From JANQOH01 sp965200095 (GTDB lineage: Bacteria > Pseudomonadota > Alphaproteobacteria > UBA7887): a stretch of DNA of 64,000 nucleotides. The notes under the pieces were generated by a model that ran no database searches, was not told where the DNA came from, and saw only the letters and a list, made by a program, of their open reading frames with translations. The position numbers and the translations under genes were made by a program. This document shows, piece after piece, positions 1 to 8,391 of this stretch. The stretch is taken from positions 2,480,001 to 2,544,000 of the forward strand of contig OZ241350.1 in assembly GCA_965200095.1 (NCBI GenBank). Reading direction: 5' to 3'. The stretch's first letter is position 1, and every line of letters starts with the position of its first letter.

Positions 1-120
1 CGCCGGCAACCTCACGCCGTCGAGCCGCGACAGCGCACGCACGCCGCCGACGCCATCCTCCAGCCGCCGGAGGGCGCGATAGAAGCGCGCCGTGTCTTCG
101 GCTCGCTCCGGGCCGTTCAC
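1..120 (-). CDS. Partial gene, N-terminus only, unknown function
   Basis: Reading leftward from a GTG at 120 there is an open frame to the window edge, 40 codons with no stop, beginning MNGPERAEDTARFY. The GTG overlaps the TGA stop of the lipoprotein gene upstream (GTGA, 117-120), the same coupling used throughout this window, so I read it as a real start. The fragment (RFYRALRRLEDGVGG, then ALSRLDG) vaguely recalls the start of an uncharacterised family of small bacterial and archaeal proteins, but too little is visible to assign a function. Confidence 0.5.
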   Translation of the reverse strand, partial: MNGPERAEDTARFYRALRRLEDGVGGVRALSRLDGVRLPA

Positions 121-497
121 CGGTTCGTCTCTTCCAGCACCACGAGAACGCTTTCGGGCCAAGAATAGGCTGCGCCCGAATCCGCGTCGATGCTCATTCC
201 GATTATCCCCCCAAGCATCCAGCTGCCGAAGATCGCGTCGTTCAATTCCGGAACCAGCCATTGGGAGCCCCGCGCCTGTCCGCCGGCGCACTCCACGAAG
301 ATGTTCCGGTTCCCCTTCTCGAGGGTGACGCTTTGGGGCGTTCGCTCGATGACGGCGAGGGTGTCGCCTTCGCTCTCGAGCCGGCATTGCGCTCCCGTCG
401 GGCGGCTGTCCACGAGTATCTCCTGGCTCGTGCCTTCGACGATGGTCGCGCATCCGAAAAGCGACAGCGCCGCCATCGAACACATCATACGGATCAT
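117..497 (-). CDS. Small predicted lipoprotein
   Basis: A 126-residue protein starting at ATG 497 (MIRMMC). A short hydrophobic segment is followed by the lipobox-like LFGC and then ATIVEGTSQ, the signature of a lipoprotein signal peptide cleaved before Cys. The mature part has the sequence style of a family of small alpha- and gammaproteobacterial lipoproteins with a beta-rich fold and a conserved TSQ near the N-terminus, followed by SRPTGAQC; their function is unknown to me. A later hydrophobic stretch (GSWMLGGIIGMSID) is glycine-rich. A longer reading frame from 569 exists, but its extra N-terminal residues are arginine-rich and unlike a signal peptide. The gene is coupled to the partial gene downstream. 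Confidence 0.75.
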   Translation of the reverse strand: MIRMMCSMAALSLFGCATIVEGTSQEILVDSRPTGAQCRLESEGDTLAVIERTPQSVTLEKGNRNIFVECAGGQARGSQWLVPELNDAIFGSWMLGGIIGMSIDADSGAAYSWPESVLVVLEETNR

Positions 498-750
498 GGC
501 CCGTCTCCCGTGCAAGAGCTGAACGCGCTCCCGGCGCCTGCGGGCGCCGGGTCGTTGCAAATCACGCACAGGTTGTGTGGAGACCCTGCCTGTTCGCCCA
601 GGCGAAGGCGGCCAAACCCTCGCCGGAGACGGGCTGTTCTATTCAGCAGGCGACCCGACAGAGCGGGCAACCTGCACGCGATTTGCGGGGCCATTCTTGA
701 ACGGCCCCGGCGGCGCCGTCAACGGGAATCTGCCGCCCCGGGAGCCGGCC

Positions 751-1899
751 TGATCTGGTTCAGACACATGTGAGGGGGGGGGCTTGCAGGCGGGGTGGGG
801 GTCTCCGAAGCTGTTTGGTGTGACGAAACAGCCGACGGAGGCCCCCATGCAGGTTATCGGCCTGCCGAGACAGATTACACAAGGAGCACGCCTGGCGTCG
901 CGTCTGTGCGCCGCTGAGCGTAGCGAAGGGGCGCACAGACGCGACGCCATCGAACGCTGGAAGCAGGCCCGCGAAGACGGCCTGAACGCCCGCTCGGCGG
1001 CGGCTGCGGTCGGCGTGCCCCTGTCGACCCTCTACCGCTGGCAAAAACGCGCCCAAAGCGGGCGCCTCGAACCGCTCTCGCGCCGCCCCCGCCGCGTGCG
1101 CCGGGCGCAATGGGCGCCGGCGCTGGTCGCGGCCGTGCGCGAGGCCCGCAACGACTATCCCATGTGGGGAAAGGCCAAAATCGCCGTCCTCATCCAACGC
1201 CAGGGCTTCGACGCCAGCGAAAGCACCATCGGCCGCATCCTCAAAACCCTCGTCGAAAAAGGGGACGTCTTCCCCGTCCCCGACCTCCGCCGAAACGCCC
1301 CCCGCGCCGCACGACGAAAACGCCCCTGGGCCACGCGCCTGCCCAAAGGACGCAAACCCTCCCAACCCGGAGAAATCGTCCAGCTCGACACCCTCTCCAT
1401 AACCCGGACCGCAGGGCGACCGACCATCAAGCAGTTCACCGCATACGACCCCGTCACCCGCTGGACATGCGCGCAAGCCTGGAGGCGCGCAACCGCTCAC
1501 AACGCCAAACGCTTCCTCGACAAACTCCAGGAAGACATGCCCTTCCCCATCCGAGCCATCCAGGTCGATGGCGGCGCCGAATTCAAAGCCGACTTCGAAC
1601 GCGAATGCCAAAGCAGGGGAATCGACCTCTTCGAACTCCCGCCCCGATCCCCCAAACTCAACGGCTCCGTCGAACGCAACAACGGCGCATGGCGATATGA
1701 GTTCTACGCAACATGGGACCTCCCCGACAACGACCTCAACCGAATCAACCGCTGGATCGACGCCTTCGCCGACGAGTTCAACAACTTCCGACCCCACCAG
1801 GCCCTCGACAACCGCACCCCCGCTCAATACCTTCAATCCCTCACAGCAAACGAGACCCCCACCGACCGCCCCACGTCTCATATGTCGTGAACCAGTACA
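751..1899 (+). mobile_element. IS481-family insertion sequence, copy 1 (1149 bp)
   Basis: The boundaries come from comparison with the second copy at 57360-58508: the two sequences agree from TGATCTGGTTC at the left end to GAACCAGTACA at the right end and diverge immediately outside. The ends form imperfect inverted repeats (TGATCTGGTTC versus TGTACTGGTTC, continuing with imperfect similarity through the CACATGTGAG/CATATGAG region). A 5-bp direct repeat CGGCC flanks the element at 746-750 and 1900-1904, a target-site duplication. It holds one transposase gene reading rightward and sits 85 bp before the miaB start. Confidence 0.93.
847..1890 (+). CDS. IS481-family transposase (DDE integrase core)
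   Basis: A 347-residue transposase that cuts and joins the element's ends. The ATG at 847 is preceded by GGAGG six bases upstream; an earlier TTG at 784 has no such site. The N-terminal third holds a helix-turn-helix (ARSAAAAVGVPLSTLYRW). The C-terminal rve-type core shows the DDE triad: Asp in VQLDTLSI, Asp in QVDGGAEF and Glu in KLNGSVERNN, the spacing usual for the IS481/IS3 superfamily. The frame is intact, so the element may be active. It differs from copy 2 at six residues (in YRWQKRAQSG, RPWAT, RWID and QSLT). Strong codon bias creates a long antisense frame, which I do not believe. Confidence 0.95.
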   Translation: MQVIGLPRQITQGARLASRLCAAERSEGAHRRDAIERWKQAREDGLNARSAAAAVGVPLSTLYRWQKRAQSGRLEPLSRRPRRVRRAQWAPALVAAVREARNDYPMWGKAKIAVLIQRQGFDASESTIGRILKTLVEKGDVFPVPDLRRNAPRAARRKRPWATRLPKGRKPSQPGEIVQLDTLSITRTAGRPTIKQFTAYDPVTRWTCAQAWRRATAHNAKRFLDKLQEDMPFPIRAIQVDGGAEFKADFERECQSRGIDLFELPPRSPKLNGSVERNNGAWRYEFYATWDLPDNDLNRINRWIDAFADEFNNFRPHQALDNRTPAQYLQSLTANETPTDRPTSHMS

Positions 1900-1984
1900 C
1901 GGCCTTGACCGCGCGGGGGGAAGCGGTCCAACATTGCGCCGCGATACGGCGGAGACACGGGCGACGGGAACGGACAGGGGCGGT

Positions 1985-3355
1985 TTGCGACAGAGCGACG
2001 AACGGCCGGCGGGCGCCGCGGCGCCACAGCGCGGGCTCTATGTGCGCACCTACGGGTGCCAGATGAACGTCTACGACTCGGAGCGCATGGGCGCGCTTCT
2101 GGCGCCGCTCGGATACCGCGCCGCCGCCGCGCCCGAAGACGCCGACATGGTGCTCCTCAACACCTGCCATATCCGCGAAAAGGCGAGCGAGAAGGTCTAT
2201 TCCGAACTCGGCCGCCTGCGCCGCCTGCGCGACGCGAAAGCGGCGCGGGGCGAACGCATGATCCTCGCCGTCGCGGGCTGCGTGGCTCAGGCCGAAGGCG
2301 CCGAGATGGTCCGGCGCGCCCCCTTCGTGGACATCGTTGTCGGGCCGCAGAGCTACCACCGCCTGCCGGAAATGGTTGCGCGCGCGCACCGCGCCGCGGG
2401 CCGCCCCTTGCGCGATACGAGCTCCCCCGCCGTCTCCAAATTCGACTCGCTCCCCGAACCCGGCGCGCCGCGCGGCCCCGCCGCCTTCCTCACCGTCCAG
2501 GAGGGTTGCGACAAATTCTGCGCCTTTTGCGTCGTCCCCTACACCCGCGGCGCCGAGGCCTCGCGTCCCGCTCCCGCCGTCGAGGCCGAAGCGCGCGCCC
2601 TCGTCGCCGGCGGGGCGCGCGAGATCGCGCTCCTCGGCCAGAACGTCAACGCCTGGCGGAGCGGCGGCATGGGCCTCGCCGACCTCCTCGCCCGTCTCGC
2701 CGCGATCGACGGCCTCGAACGCCTGCGCTACACCACCTCCCATCCGACCGACATGAGCGACGCGCTGATCCGCGCCCATGGCGACCTGCCGCAATTGATG
2801 CCGGCGCTGCACCTGCCCGTGCAATCGGGGTCGGACCGCGTGCTTGCGGCCATGAACCGCCGCCACACCCGCGACGATTACCGCCGCATCGTCGATTCCC
2901 TGCGCGCCGCGCGCCCGGACATCGCCCTGTCGTCCGACTTCATCGTCGGCCACCCGGGAGAAAGCGAGCGCGACTTCGCCGACACCCTCGACCTCGCGGC
3001 GGAGGTCGGCTTCGCCGGCGCTTACGCCTTCGCCTACAGCCCCCGGCCCGGCACCCCGGCGGCGGCCGCCGACGACGCGGTCCCGGAAGACGCGAAGCGC
3101 GAACGCCTCGCCGCGCTTCAGGCGCTGCTCTCCCGCCAGCGCAAGGCGTTCAACCGCCGCACGGTCGGGCGCGAGGCGCCGGTGCTGTTCGAGCGTCCGG
3201 GCCGCCATCCCGGCCAATGGGTCGGGCGCAGCCCCTGGATGCAGGCGGTCCATGTCGACAACGACCGCATCGCCGCCGGGGACCTTGTGGACGTGCGCAT
3301 CGTCGACGCCGCGGAGAACAGCCTCGCGGGCGAAGTCGCGAGGGCGCCGGATTGA
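1985..3355 (+). CDS. miaB: tRNA-2-methylthio-N6-dimethylallyladenosine synthase MiaB
   Basis: A radical-SAM methylthiotransferase that converts i6A37 to ms2i6A37 in tRNAs reading UNN codons. The N-terminal UPF0004 domain has its three cluster cysteines (C25 in TYGCQMN, C61 in NTCHIRE, C99 in VAGCVAQ). The radical-SAM motif CDKFCAFC gives C175, C179 and C182. A TRAM RNA-binding domain forms the C-terminus. At 456 residues it has the usual length. The reading frame is open back into the IS, but I choose TTG 1985 because AGGGG lies just upstream and the N-terminus fits the family; TTG 1934 is an alternative. First gene of a tightly coupled five-gene operon; the TGA overlaps the phoH start. Confidence 0.93.
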   Translation: MRQSDERPAGAAAPQRGLYVRTYGCQMNVYDSERMGALLAPLGYRAAAAPEDADMVLLNTCHIREKASEKVYSELGRLRRLRDAKAARGERMILAVAGCVAQAEGAEMVRRAPFVDIVVGPQSYHRLPEMVARAHRAAGRPLRDTSSPAVSKFDSLPEPGAPRGPAAFLTVQEGCDKFCAFCVVPYTRGAEASRPAPAVEAEARALVAGGAREIALLGQNVNAWRSGGMGLADLLARLAAIDGLERLRYTTSHPTDMSDALIRAHGDLPQLMPALHLPVQSGSDRVLAAMNRRHTRDDYRRIVDSLRAARPDIALSSDFIVGHPGESERDFADTLDLAAEVGFAGAYAFAYSPRPGTPAAAADDAVPEDAKRERLAALQALLSRQRKAFNRRTVGREAPVLFERPGRHPGQWVGRSPWMQAVHVDNDRIAAGDLVDVRIVDAAENSLAGEVARAPD

Positions 3356-4338
3356 GCCGGACCCGCGATTCCTCGCGCGCCGCGGCGCCGGTGTATCTGA
3401 GCTTCGACGACAACGCCCTGGTCGCCGCCCTGTTCGGCGAGCACGACCGCAACCTCGCCCGCGTCGAGCAGAAACTCGGCGTGTGGGTGAGCGGGCGCGG
3501 CAACCGCCTCGCCATCTCCGGCCCCGCGGACGCGGTCGTCCGCGCGCGCGATGTCCTCACCGACCTCTACCGCATGCTCCAGCGCGGCGACGCGGTGGGA
3601 CCGCCCGAAGTGGACGGCGCCTTGCGCGCAAGCCCGGCCGCTGCGGGAGAGCGCGCCGACGAGGCGGTTATCGCGACTCCCCGGCGCCGGGTATTGCCGC
3701 GCTCCCCTTCGCAGGCGGCGTATATCCGCGCGCTGTTCGAGGCGGAGCTCGTCTTCGGCGTCGGCCCTGCGGGGACGGGCAAGACCTGGCTCGCCGTCGC
3801 CGCGGCGGCGGCCATGCTGGCGCGCGGGCAGGTCGAGCGCGTGGTCCTTTCGCGGCCCGCCGTCGAGTCGGGCGAGCGTCTCGGCTTCCTTCCGGGCGAT
3901 GTGCAGGAAAAGGTCGACCCCTATTTCAGGCCGCTCTATGATGCCTTCCACGACATGATGCCGGTGGAACGGGTGGCGGATCGCCTCCGTCGCGGCCAGA
4001 TAGAGATCGCGCCGCTCGCCTTCATGCGCGGCAGGACCCTGTCGAACGCTTTCGTCATTCTCGACGAGGGGCAGAACACGACTCCGGTGCAGATGAAGAT
4101 GTTTCTCACCCGCATCGGCGACAACGCCCGCATGGCGGTCACCGGCGACCTCACGCAGATCGACCTTCCCGCCGGCGCGCGTTCGGGCCTGGAGGACGCC
4201 CTCGACGTCACCGGCGCCCTCGACGGCGTCCGCACCGTCCGCTTCTCCGAGGCGGACGTTGTGCGTCACGACCTCGTGACCCGGATCGTCCGCGCCTATC
4301 GCGACCGCGCGCCGCCCGGCGGCGGGGCCGAGCCGTGA
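3352..4338 (+). CDS. phoH: PhoH-like ATPase
   Basis: A cytosolic P-loop ATPase of the PhoH family, 328 residues. A KH-like N-terminal segment (about residues 40-70) precedes the ATPase: Walker A GPAGTGKT at 138-145, Walker B VILDEGQN at 235-242, and the family signature SRPAVESGE near 168. The TTG start at 3352 overlaps the miaB stop (TTGA); a GTG at 3391 would shorten it by 13 residues. PhoH-like proteins sit between miaB and ybeY in most alphaproteobacteria and are thought to act in RNA metabolism, though the substrate is not settled. Coupled to ybeY by a GTGA overlap. Confidence 0.92.
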   Translation: MSRTRDSSRAAAPVYLSFDDNALVAALFGEHDRNLARVEQKLGVWVSGRGNRLAISGPADAVVRARDVLTDLYRMLQRGDAVGPPEVDGALRASPAAAGERADEAVIATPRRRVLPRSPSQAAYIRALFEAELVFGVGPAGTGKTWLAVAAAAAMLARGQVERVVLSRPAVESGERLGFLPGDVQEKVDPYFRPLYDAFHDMMPVERVADRLRRGQIEIAPLAFMRGRTLSNAFVILDEGQNTTPVQMKMFLTRIGDNARMAVTGDLTQIDLPAGARSGLEDALDVTGALDGVRTVRFSEADVVRHDLVTRIVRAYRDRAPPGGGAEP

Positions 4339-4850
4339 GCGACGGCGACGACGGACCGCCGCGCATAGACATCGCCATCGGCGATGCGGCGTGGCTCGGC
4401 GCACTGCCCGGCGCCGCCGCCTGTTGCCGCCGCGCCGCCGGCGCCGCCCTGGCCGAATCCGCGCCGTCGGGCCCCGGCGCAAGACGCGCCGAAGTGAGCA
4501 TCCTGCTCGCCGACGACCGCGCCGTCGGCGCGCTGAACCGGCGCTATCGCGGCCGCGGCGGCGCGACCAACGTGCTCGCCTTTCCCGGCGCCGCGCCCTT
4601 CGCCGGGGGGGCGCCGCGGCTGCTCGGCGACATCGTCCTCGCCCGCGAGACGGTGGTCGCCGAAGCGCGCGCCGGCGCGCTCGCCCTCGCCGACCATGTC
4701 AGCCATCTCGTCGTGCACGGCGCCCTCCATCTGCTCGGATACGACCATGAGGAAGACAACGCGGCCGCCGAAATGCAGGCGGCGGAGGCGCGCGCCCTGC
4801 GCCGCGTCGGCGTCGCCGACCCGTATCGCGCGCCGGAGGACGCGCCGTGA
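4335..4850 (+). CDS. ybeY: Endoribonuclease YbeY
   Basis: A 171-residue single-strand-specific metallo-endoribonuclease involved in 16S rRNA 3'-end maturation and late 30S quality control. The zinc site HGALHLLGYDHEED is complete (H128, H132, H138; the H-x3-H-x5-H motif). The conserved RYRGRGGATNVLAFP segment (70-84) stands just before it. The GTG start overlaps the phoH stop, and its own stop overlaps the next GTG, so translation is probably coupled across phoH-ybeY-corC. Length and order are normal for the family. Confidence 0.94.
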   Translation: MSDGDDGPPRIDIAIGDAAWLGALPGAAACCRRAAGAALAESAPSGPGARRAEVSILLADDRAVGALNRRYRGRGGATNVLAFPGAAPFAGGAPRLLGDIVLARETVVAEARAGALALADHVSHLVVHGALHLLGYDHEEDNAAAEMQAAEARALRRVGVADPYRAPEDAP

Positions 4851-5794
4851 CCGACCCCGCGCCGCATGACGGCGAGGGCCGCGAGGACCCTCACGACGGA
4901 ACGCCGGACGGCAAACGCGGCCGCCGCCGCGCCGCCCCCGGGGGGTGGCTGCGCGCGCTGGCCCGCTTCGGCGGGCGCGCCGGAACGCTGCGCGAGTCGG
5001 TCGAGGAACTCGTCGAGGAAGGCGCGGACGAAGCCGGCGCCATCGACGAGCAGGAGCGCGTCATGCTGCGCAACCTGCTCCATTTCGGCGAACGCCGCGT
5101 CGAGGACGTCATGGTCCCGCGCGCCGACATCGTCGCCGTGCCCGCTTCCGCGTCCCTCGCCGACATCGTGGAGGCCATGGCGGCGGCGGGCCATTCGCGC
5201 CTTCCCGTCTTCGCGGAGACCCTAGACGACGCGGCCCGCATGGTGCATGTGCGCGACCTCCTCGCCTATTGGCGCGGCGACCGGCCCTTCGACATCGACG
5301 CCGTGGCGCGCGACGTCCCCTTCGTGCCGCCGTCGATGCCCATCCGCAGGCTGCTGCGCCAGATGCGCGCCACCCGGCTGCATATGGCGCTGGTGGTCGA
5401 CGAACATGGCGGCATCGACGGCCTGGTGACCATCGAGGACATCGTCGAGGAGATCGTCGGCGAGATCGAGGACGAGCACGACCGCGCCGCGCCGCCGCCG
5501 CTGGTGGAGCGCGCGGACGGCAGTTTCGACGCCTCGGCGCGGGCGCCCGTCGAGGCGCTCGAACGCCGCCTGGGCGTGGACCTGCTGCCCCCCGCGCGCG
5601 ACGAACGCATCGACACGCTGGGCGGCCTGATCTTCGCCCTCGCCGGACGCGTGCCCGGGGCGGGCGAGGTGATCCGCCACGAATGCGGCATCGCGTTCGA
5701 GGTGATCGACGCGAACCCGCGACGCATCCGCCGCGTTCGCGTCCGCCCCGGCGCTGCGCCCGACCGGCCGGACGGCGGCGCGGACGGCGCCTGA
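4847..5794 (+). CDS. CorC/HlyC-type CBS-domain protein
   Basis: A 315-residue protein of the CorC (YbeX) family with a tandem CBS pair (about 75-205; VMVPRADIVAVP and ALVVDEHGGIDGLVTIEDIVEE) and a C-terminal CorC_HlyC/TerC-associated domain (from about 225, with the typical RVPGAGEVI). It lacks the N-terminal membrane domain of larger paralogues, as expected for YbeX-type members. Members are linked to magnesium/cobalt efflux and to ribosome maturation; the placement after ybeY favours the latter. GTG start overlapping the ybeY stop; lnt follows after 9 bp. Confidence 0.9.
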   Translation: MTDPAPHDGEGREDPHDGTPDGKRGRRRAAPGGWLRALARFGGRAGTLRESVEELVEEGADEAGAIDEQERVMLRNLLHFGERRVEDVMVPRADIVAVPASASLADIVEAMAAAGHSRLPVFAETLDDAARMVHVRDLLAYWRGDRPFDIDAVARDVPFVPPSMPIRRLLRQMRATRLHMALVVDEHGGIDGLVTIEDIVEEIVGEIEDEHDRAAPPPLVERADGSFDASARAPVEALERRLGVDLLPPARDERIDTLGGLIFALAGRVPGAGEVIRHECGIAFEVIDANPRRIRRVRVRPGAAPDRPDGGADGA

Positions 5795-5803
5795 CGGCGC
5801 CCC

Positions 5804-7375
5804 GTGAGCGCCGTCGCGCCGCTGCGCCGCCTCGCCGCCCGGCTGGCGCGGCGCCGGGGCGCCGGACGCCTCGCCCTCGCCGCCGCCCTCGGCGCCGTCG
5901 GCTGCGCGGCGTTCGCGCCCGTCCACCTGCCGCCGGCGCTCCTCCCGTCGCTCGCCGGCCTGGTCTTTCTCGTCGACGGCGCGCGCGGCGCGCGCGGCGC
6001 TTTCGCGGTCGGCTTCGCCTGGGGCGCGGGGCATTTCGCGGTCGGCCTGTATTGGGTCGGCAACGCTTTCCTCGTGGCCGACCGGGCGGTCTGGGCGGCG
6101 CCTTTCGCCGTCGCCGGGCTGGCCGCCGCCTGCGCCGCATATCCCGCCGCCGCCTGCGCGCTTTATCGCCGGCTCGCGCCGCGCGGCGCGTGGCGGCCGG
6201 TGGTTTTCGCAAGCGCCTGGACCCTCGGCGAATGGCTGCGCGGCAGTTTCCCGCTCGGCGGCTTCCCGTGGAACCTTGCGGGCTATGTCTGGACTCCGTG
6301 GCCGGTCGCGGTCCAGTTCGCGGCCGTCGCCGGGGTTTACGGTCTCGGCTGGTTCACGGTCTTCGCCGCCGTGTCGCCGGCGGCGCTGGCCGACCGCCGC
6401 ACGCGCCGCGCGCCCGCCGGGCCGTGGGCGCCCGTCGCCGCGCTGGCGCTGCTCGCCGCCAACGCCGCCGCGGGCGCCGCGATACTGGCGCGCGCCGACC
6501 CGGCGCCGATGTCGCAGGCGCGCCTGCGCCTCGTCCAAGCGAACATCGAACAGGCGCGCAAGTGGCGCGGCGACCTCCTCGGCGAACATTTCCGGCGTCA
6601 CGAAGCGCTTTCGACCGCGCCGGGCGCGCCGACCCTTGTGGTGTGGCCCGAAACCGCGAGTCCGCTGGACCTTTCTCAACCCTTCGCCGAACGCGAACAT
6701 GCGTTGCGCTCCGCGCCCCCGGGCGGCGCGCTCGTTTCCGGCGCGCTGCGGCGCGAGGCCATGCCCGGCGGCGGGCGCCGCCTGTGGAACAGCCTTCAGG
6801 CGATCGACGCCGAAGGGCGGCTCGTCGGTCAATACGACAAGGCCCGCCTAGTGCCGTTCGGCGAATATGCGCCGTTCCTCGGGCTTCCCTTCGTCGCCCG
6901 GCTCGTCGGCGATGTTTCCGGCTTCGCGCGCGGTTCGGGGCCGCGCACCCTCGCCGTCGCCGGCGCGCCGCCCTTCTCCCCGCTCATCTGCTACGAGGCG
7001 ATCTTCCCCGGCGCGGTCGTCGACCCGGCAGCGCGCCCCGCCTGGCTGCTCAACGTCACCAACGACGCCTGGTACGGTCGCAGTCCGGGGCCGTATCAAC
7101 ATTTCGAGCAGGCGCGGCTGCGCGCCGTGGAGGAGGGTCTTCCGCTCGCCCGCGTCGCCGGGACCGGGATCAGCGGCGTCGTCGACGCCTGGGGGCGCGT
7201 GGTCGCCGGGCGCGGCCTGGGCGAGACCGGAACGGTCGACGCCGCGCTGCCGCCGCCGCGTCCGCCGACGCCCTTTTCGCGCCTCGGCAACGCCCCGGCG
7301 ACGGCCTGGGCGCTCGCCGCCTTGCTTCTGTTCGCGGCGCGGCGGCGCGCCGTCAGAACTGCACGCGCTGCGTAA
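5804..7375 (+). CDS. lnt: Apolipoprotein N-acyltransferase Lnt
   Basis: A 523-residue inner-membrane enzyme that adds the third acyl chain to the N-terminal Cys of lipoproteins. About six hydrophobic segments fill residues 20-230, followed by a periplasmic nitrilase-like domain with the full catalytic triad: E283 (VVWPETASP), K346 (QYDKARLVPFGEY) and C396 (LICYEAIFPG). A last membrane segment is near the C-terminus (TAWALAALLLFAA). The GTG start at 5804 lies 9 bp after corC. Last gene of the operon; its 3' end overlaps the convergent SDR gene by 23 bp. Confidence 0.94.
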   Translation: MSAVAPLRRLAARLARRRGAGRLALAAALGAVGCAAFAPVHLPPALLPSLAGLVFLVDGARGARGAFAVGFAWGAGHFAVGLYWVGNAFLVADRAVWAAPFAVAGLAAACAAYPAAACALYRRLAPRGAWRPVVFASAWTLGEWLRGSFPLGGFPWNLAGYVWTPWPVAVQFAAVAGVYGLGWFTVFAAVSPAALADRRTRRAPAGPWAPVAALALLAANAAAGAAILARADPAPMSQARLRLVQANIEQARKWRGDLLGEHFRRHEALSTAPGAPTLVVWPETASPLDLSQPFAEREHALRSAPPGGALVSGALRREAMPGGGRRLWNSLQAIDAEGRLVGQYDKARLVPFGEYAPFLGLPFVARLVGDVSGFARGSGPRTLAVAGAPPFSPLICYEAIFPGAVVDPAARPAWLLNVTNDAWYGRSPGPYQHFEQARLRAVEEGLPLARVAGTGISGVVDAWGRVVAGRGLGETGTVDAALPPPRPPTPFSRLGNAPATAWALAALLLFAARRRAVRTARAA

Positions 7376-8117
7376 GCCCCCCGTCGACGACGAGATTGGT
7401 CCCGGTCACGAAACTTGCGGCGGGGCTGGCGAGAAACACCGCCGCCCCGGCCACTTCATCGGGGCCGCCCATCCGCCCCATGGGGTTGCGCGCGAGCGCC
7501 GCCTCATAGACCGCCGGGGCGTTGCGCTTGCGGTCGTCCCACACCCCGCCCTCGAAATAGATCGTGCCGGGAGACACCGAATTCGCGCGCACGCCCGCCG
7601 GCGCCAGCTCGTTGGACAGGTTGGAGACATAGACGATGAGCGCCGCCTTGAGCGCGTTGTAGGGCCGCGCCCCGCCGAAGAACTCCAGCGCCGCGATGCT
7701 GGAGATCGCCACGATGGCCCCGGCGTCCGACCGTTCGAGATGGGGGCGCGCGGCGGCGACGCTGTGCACGGTCGCCAGCATGTCCACCTCGAAGGCGTCG
7801 CGCCACGCCGCATCGTCTCCCGCGACTCCGAAGCCCGAAACATTGGCGACGAGTATGTCGAGGCCGCCGAGCGCCGCCGCGGACTCGTCGGCCCACGCCG
7901 TCAGCCGTTCGCGGTCGCGCACATCGACCGCCGCGCCGCTGACCGCCGGCGCGCCGCGCGCCGTCAGCGCTTCGAGCGTCGGGGCGATCGCCGCTTCGCC
8001 GCGCGCGCAGACGGCCACCGCGCAGCCCTCGGCCGCGAGCCGTTCGGCGATGGCGCGCCCGATGCCCCGCGTGCCGCCCGTGACCGCCGCCCGCTTGCCC
8101 TTCAACCCCAGATCCAT
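7353..8117 (-). CDS. SDR-family oxidoreductase
   Basis: A 254-residue classical short-chain dehydrogenase/reductase. The dinucleotide site TGGTRGIG is at residues 13-20, VDVRDRE around 64, and the catalytic set is S139/S140, Y153 and K157 (YNALK). The C-terminus ends with VDGGLTQRV, the usual VDGG motif. The substrate cannot be told from sequence; FGVAGDD replaces the more common NNAG-type segment after ANVSG, so specificity may be unusual. It is transcribed toward lnt and overlaps its last 23 bases. Nothing upstream on this strand suggests an operon. Confidence 0.88.
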   Translation of the reverse strand: MDLGLKGKRAAVTGGTRGIGRAIAERLAAEGCAVAVCARGEAAIAPTLEALTARGAPAVSGAAVDVRDRERLTAWADESAAALGGLDILVANVSGFGVAGDDAAWRDAFEVDMLATVHSVAAARPHLERSDAGAIVAISSIAALEFFGGARPYNALKAALIVYVSNLSNELAPAGVRANSVSPGTIYFEGGVWDDRKRNAPAVYEAALARNPMGRMGGPDEVAGAAVFLASPAASFVTGTNLVVDGGLTQRVQF

Positions 8118-8204
8118 CGCCGCCTCCTCCGTTTTGCGCGCACCCTACCGCCCGGCTCGTCCGCCGTCGAACGCCCGCGCCGCGCCGCGCCGCGCCGCGC
8201 CCGC

Positions 8205-8338
8205 AGCGGCTCTCATTATGGCGATGGACACGCTCTTCCTGGGAGCAAGCCTGCCCTCGCATACGCGAGGGCAGGCTTGCTCCCAGGGGCGGCCGCGACC
8301 GGTCTGCCGCATCGCTCCAGGCCAAAATGAGAATTGCT
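8205..8338. repeat. 134-bp MITE-like hairpin repeat, full copy A
   Basis: One of two complete copies (the other is 30350-30484, opposite orientation). The ends are inverted repeats built on TTCTCATTnTGGC (here CTCTCATTATGGC and GCCAAAATGAGAATT). The centre is a near-perfect palindrome at 8238-8287: 23-base arms starting CCTGGGAGCAAGCC around the loop ATAC. Right-hand and hairpin fragments recur near 10797-10829, 11695-11745, 12350-12388 and 15735-15893. It carries no gene; the hairpin could act as a bidirectional terminator. Confidence 0.85.
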
Positions 8339-8391
8339 GTCGCCGATCGACGCGGTGGTCTCCCATATCGACGGCGCCGACAAGCCGAGGA

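Noticed and set aside
498..750. RNA gene or terminator in the first intergenic region
   Set aside because: A perfect GGCGCC-type hairpin at 531-550 and a GGGGCC/GGCCCC stem at 687-708 exist, but neither has a T-run and no tRNA or known RNA fold appears.
760..1881. Long antisense open frame over the IS481 transposase (also at 56994-58490)
   Set aside because: Composition artefact: Val/Gly/Glu-rich translation, mirror of the biased codon use of the real transposase, no ribosome site.
1568..1984. miaB frame extended back through the IS end
   Set aside because: The upstream part is the transposase gene in another frame; TTG 1985 with AGGGG upstream fits the family N-terminus.
2056..3351. Arginine-rich 430-residue extension upstream of phoH
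   Set aside because: Shadow of miaB in another frame.
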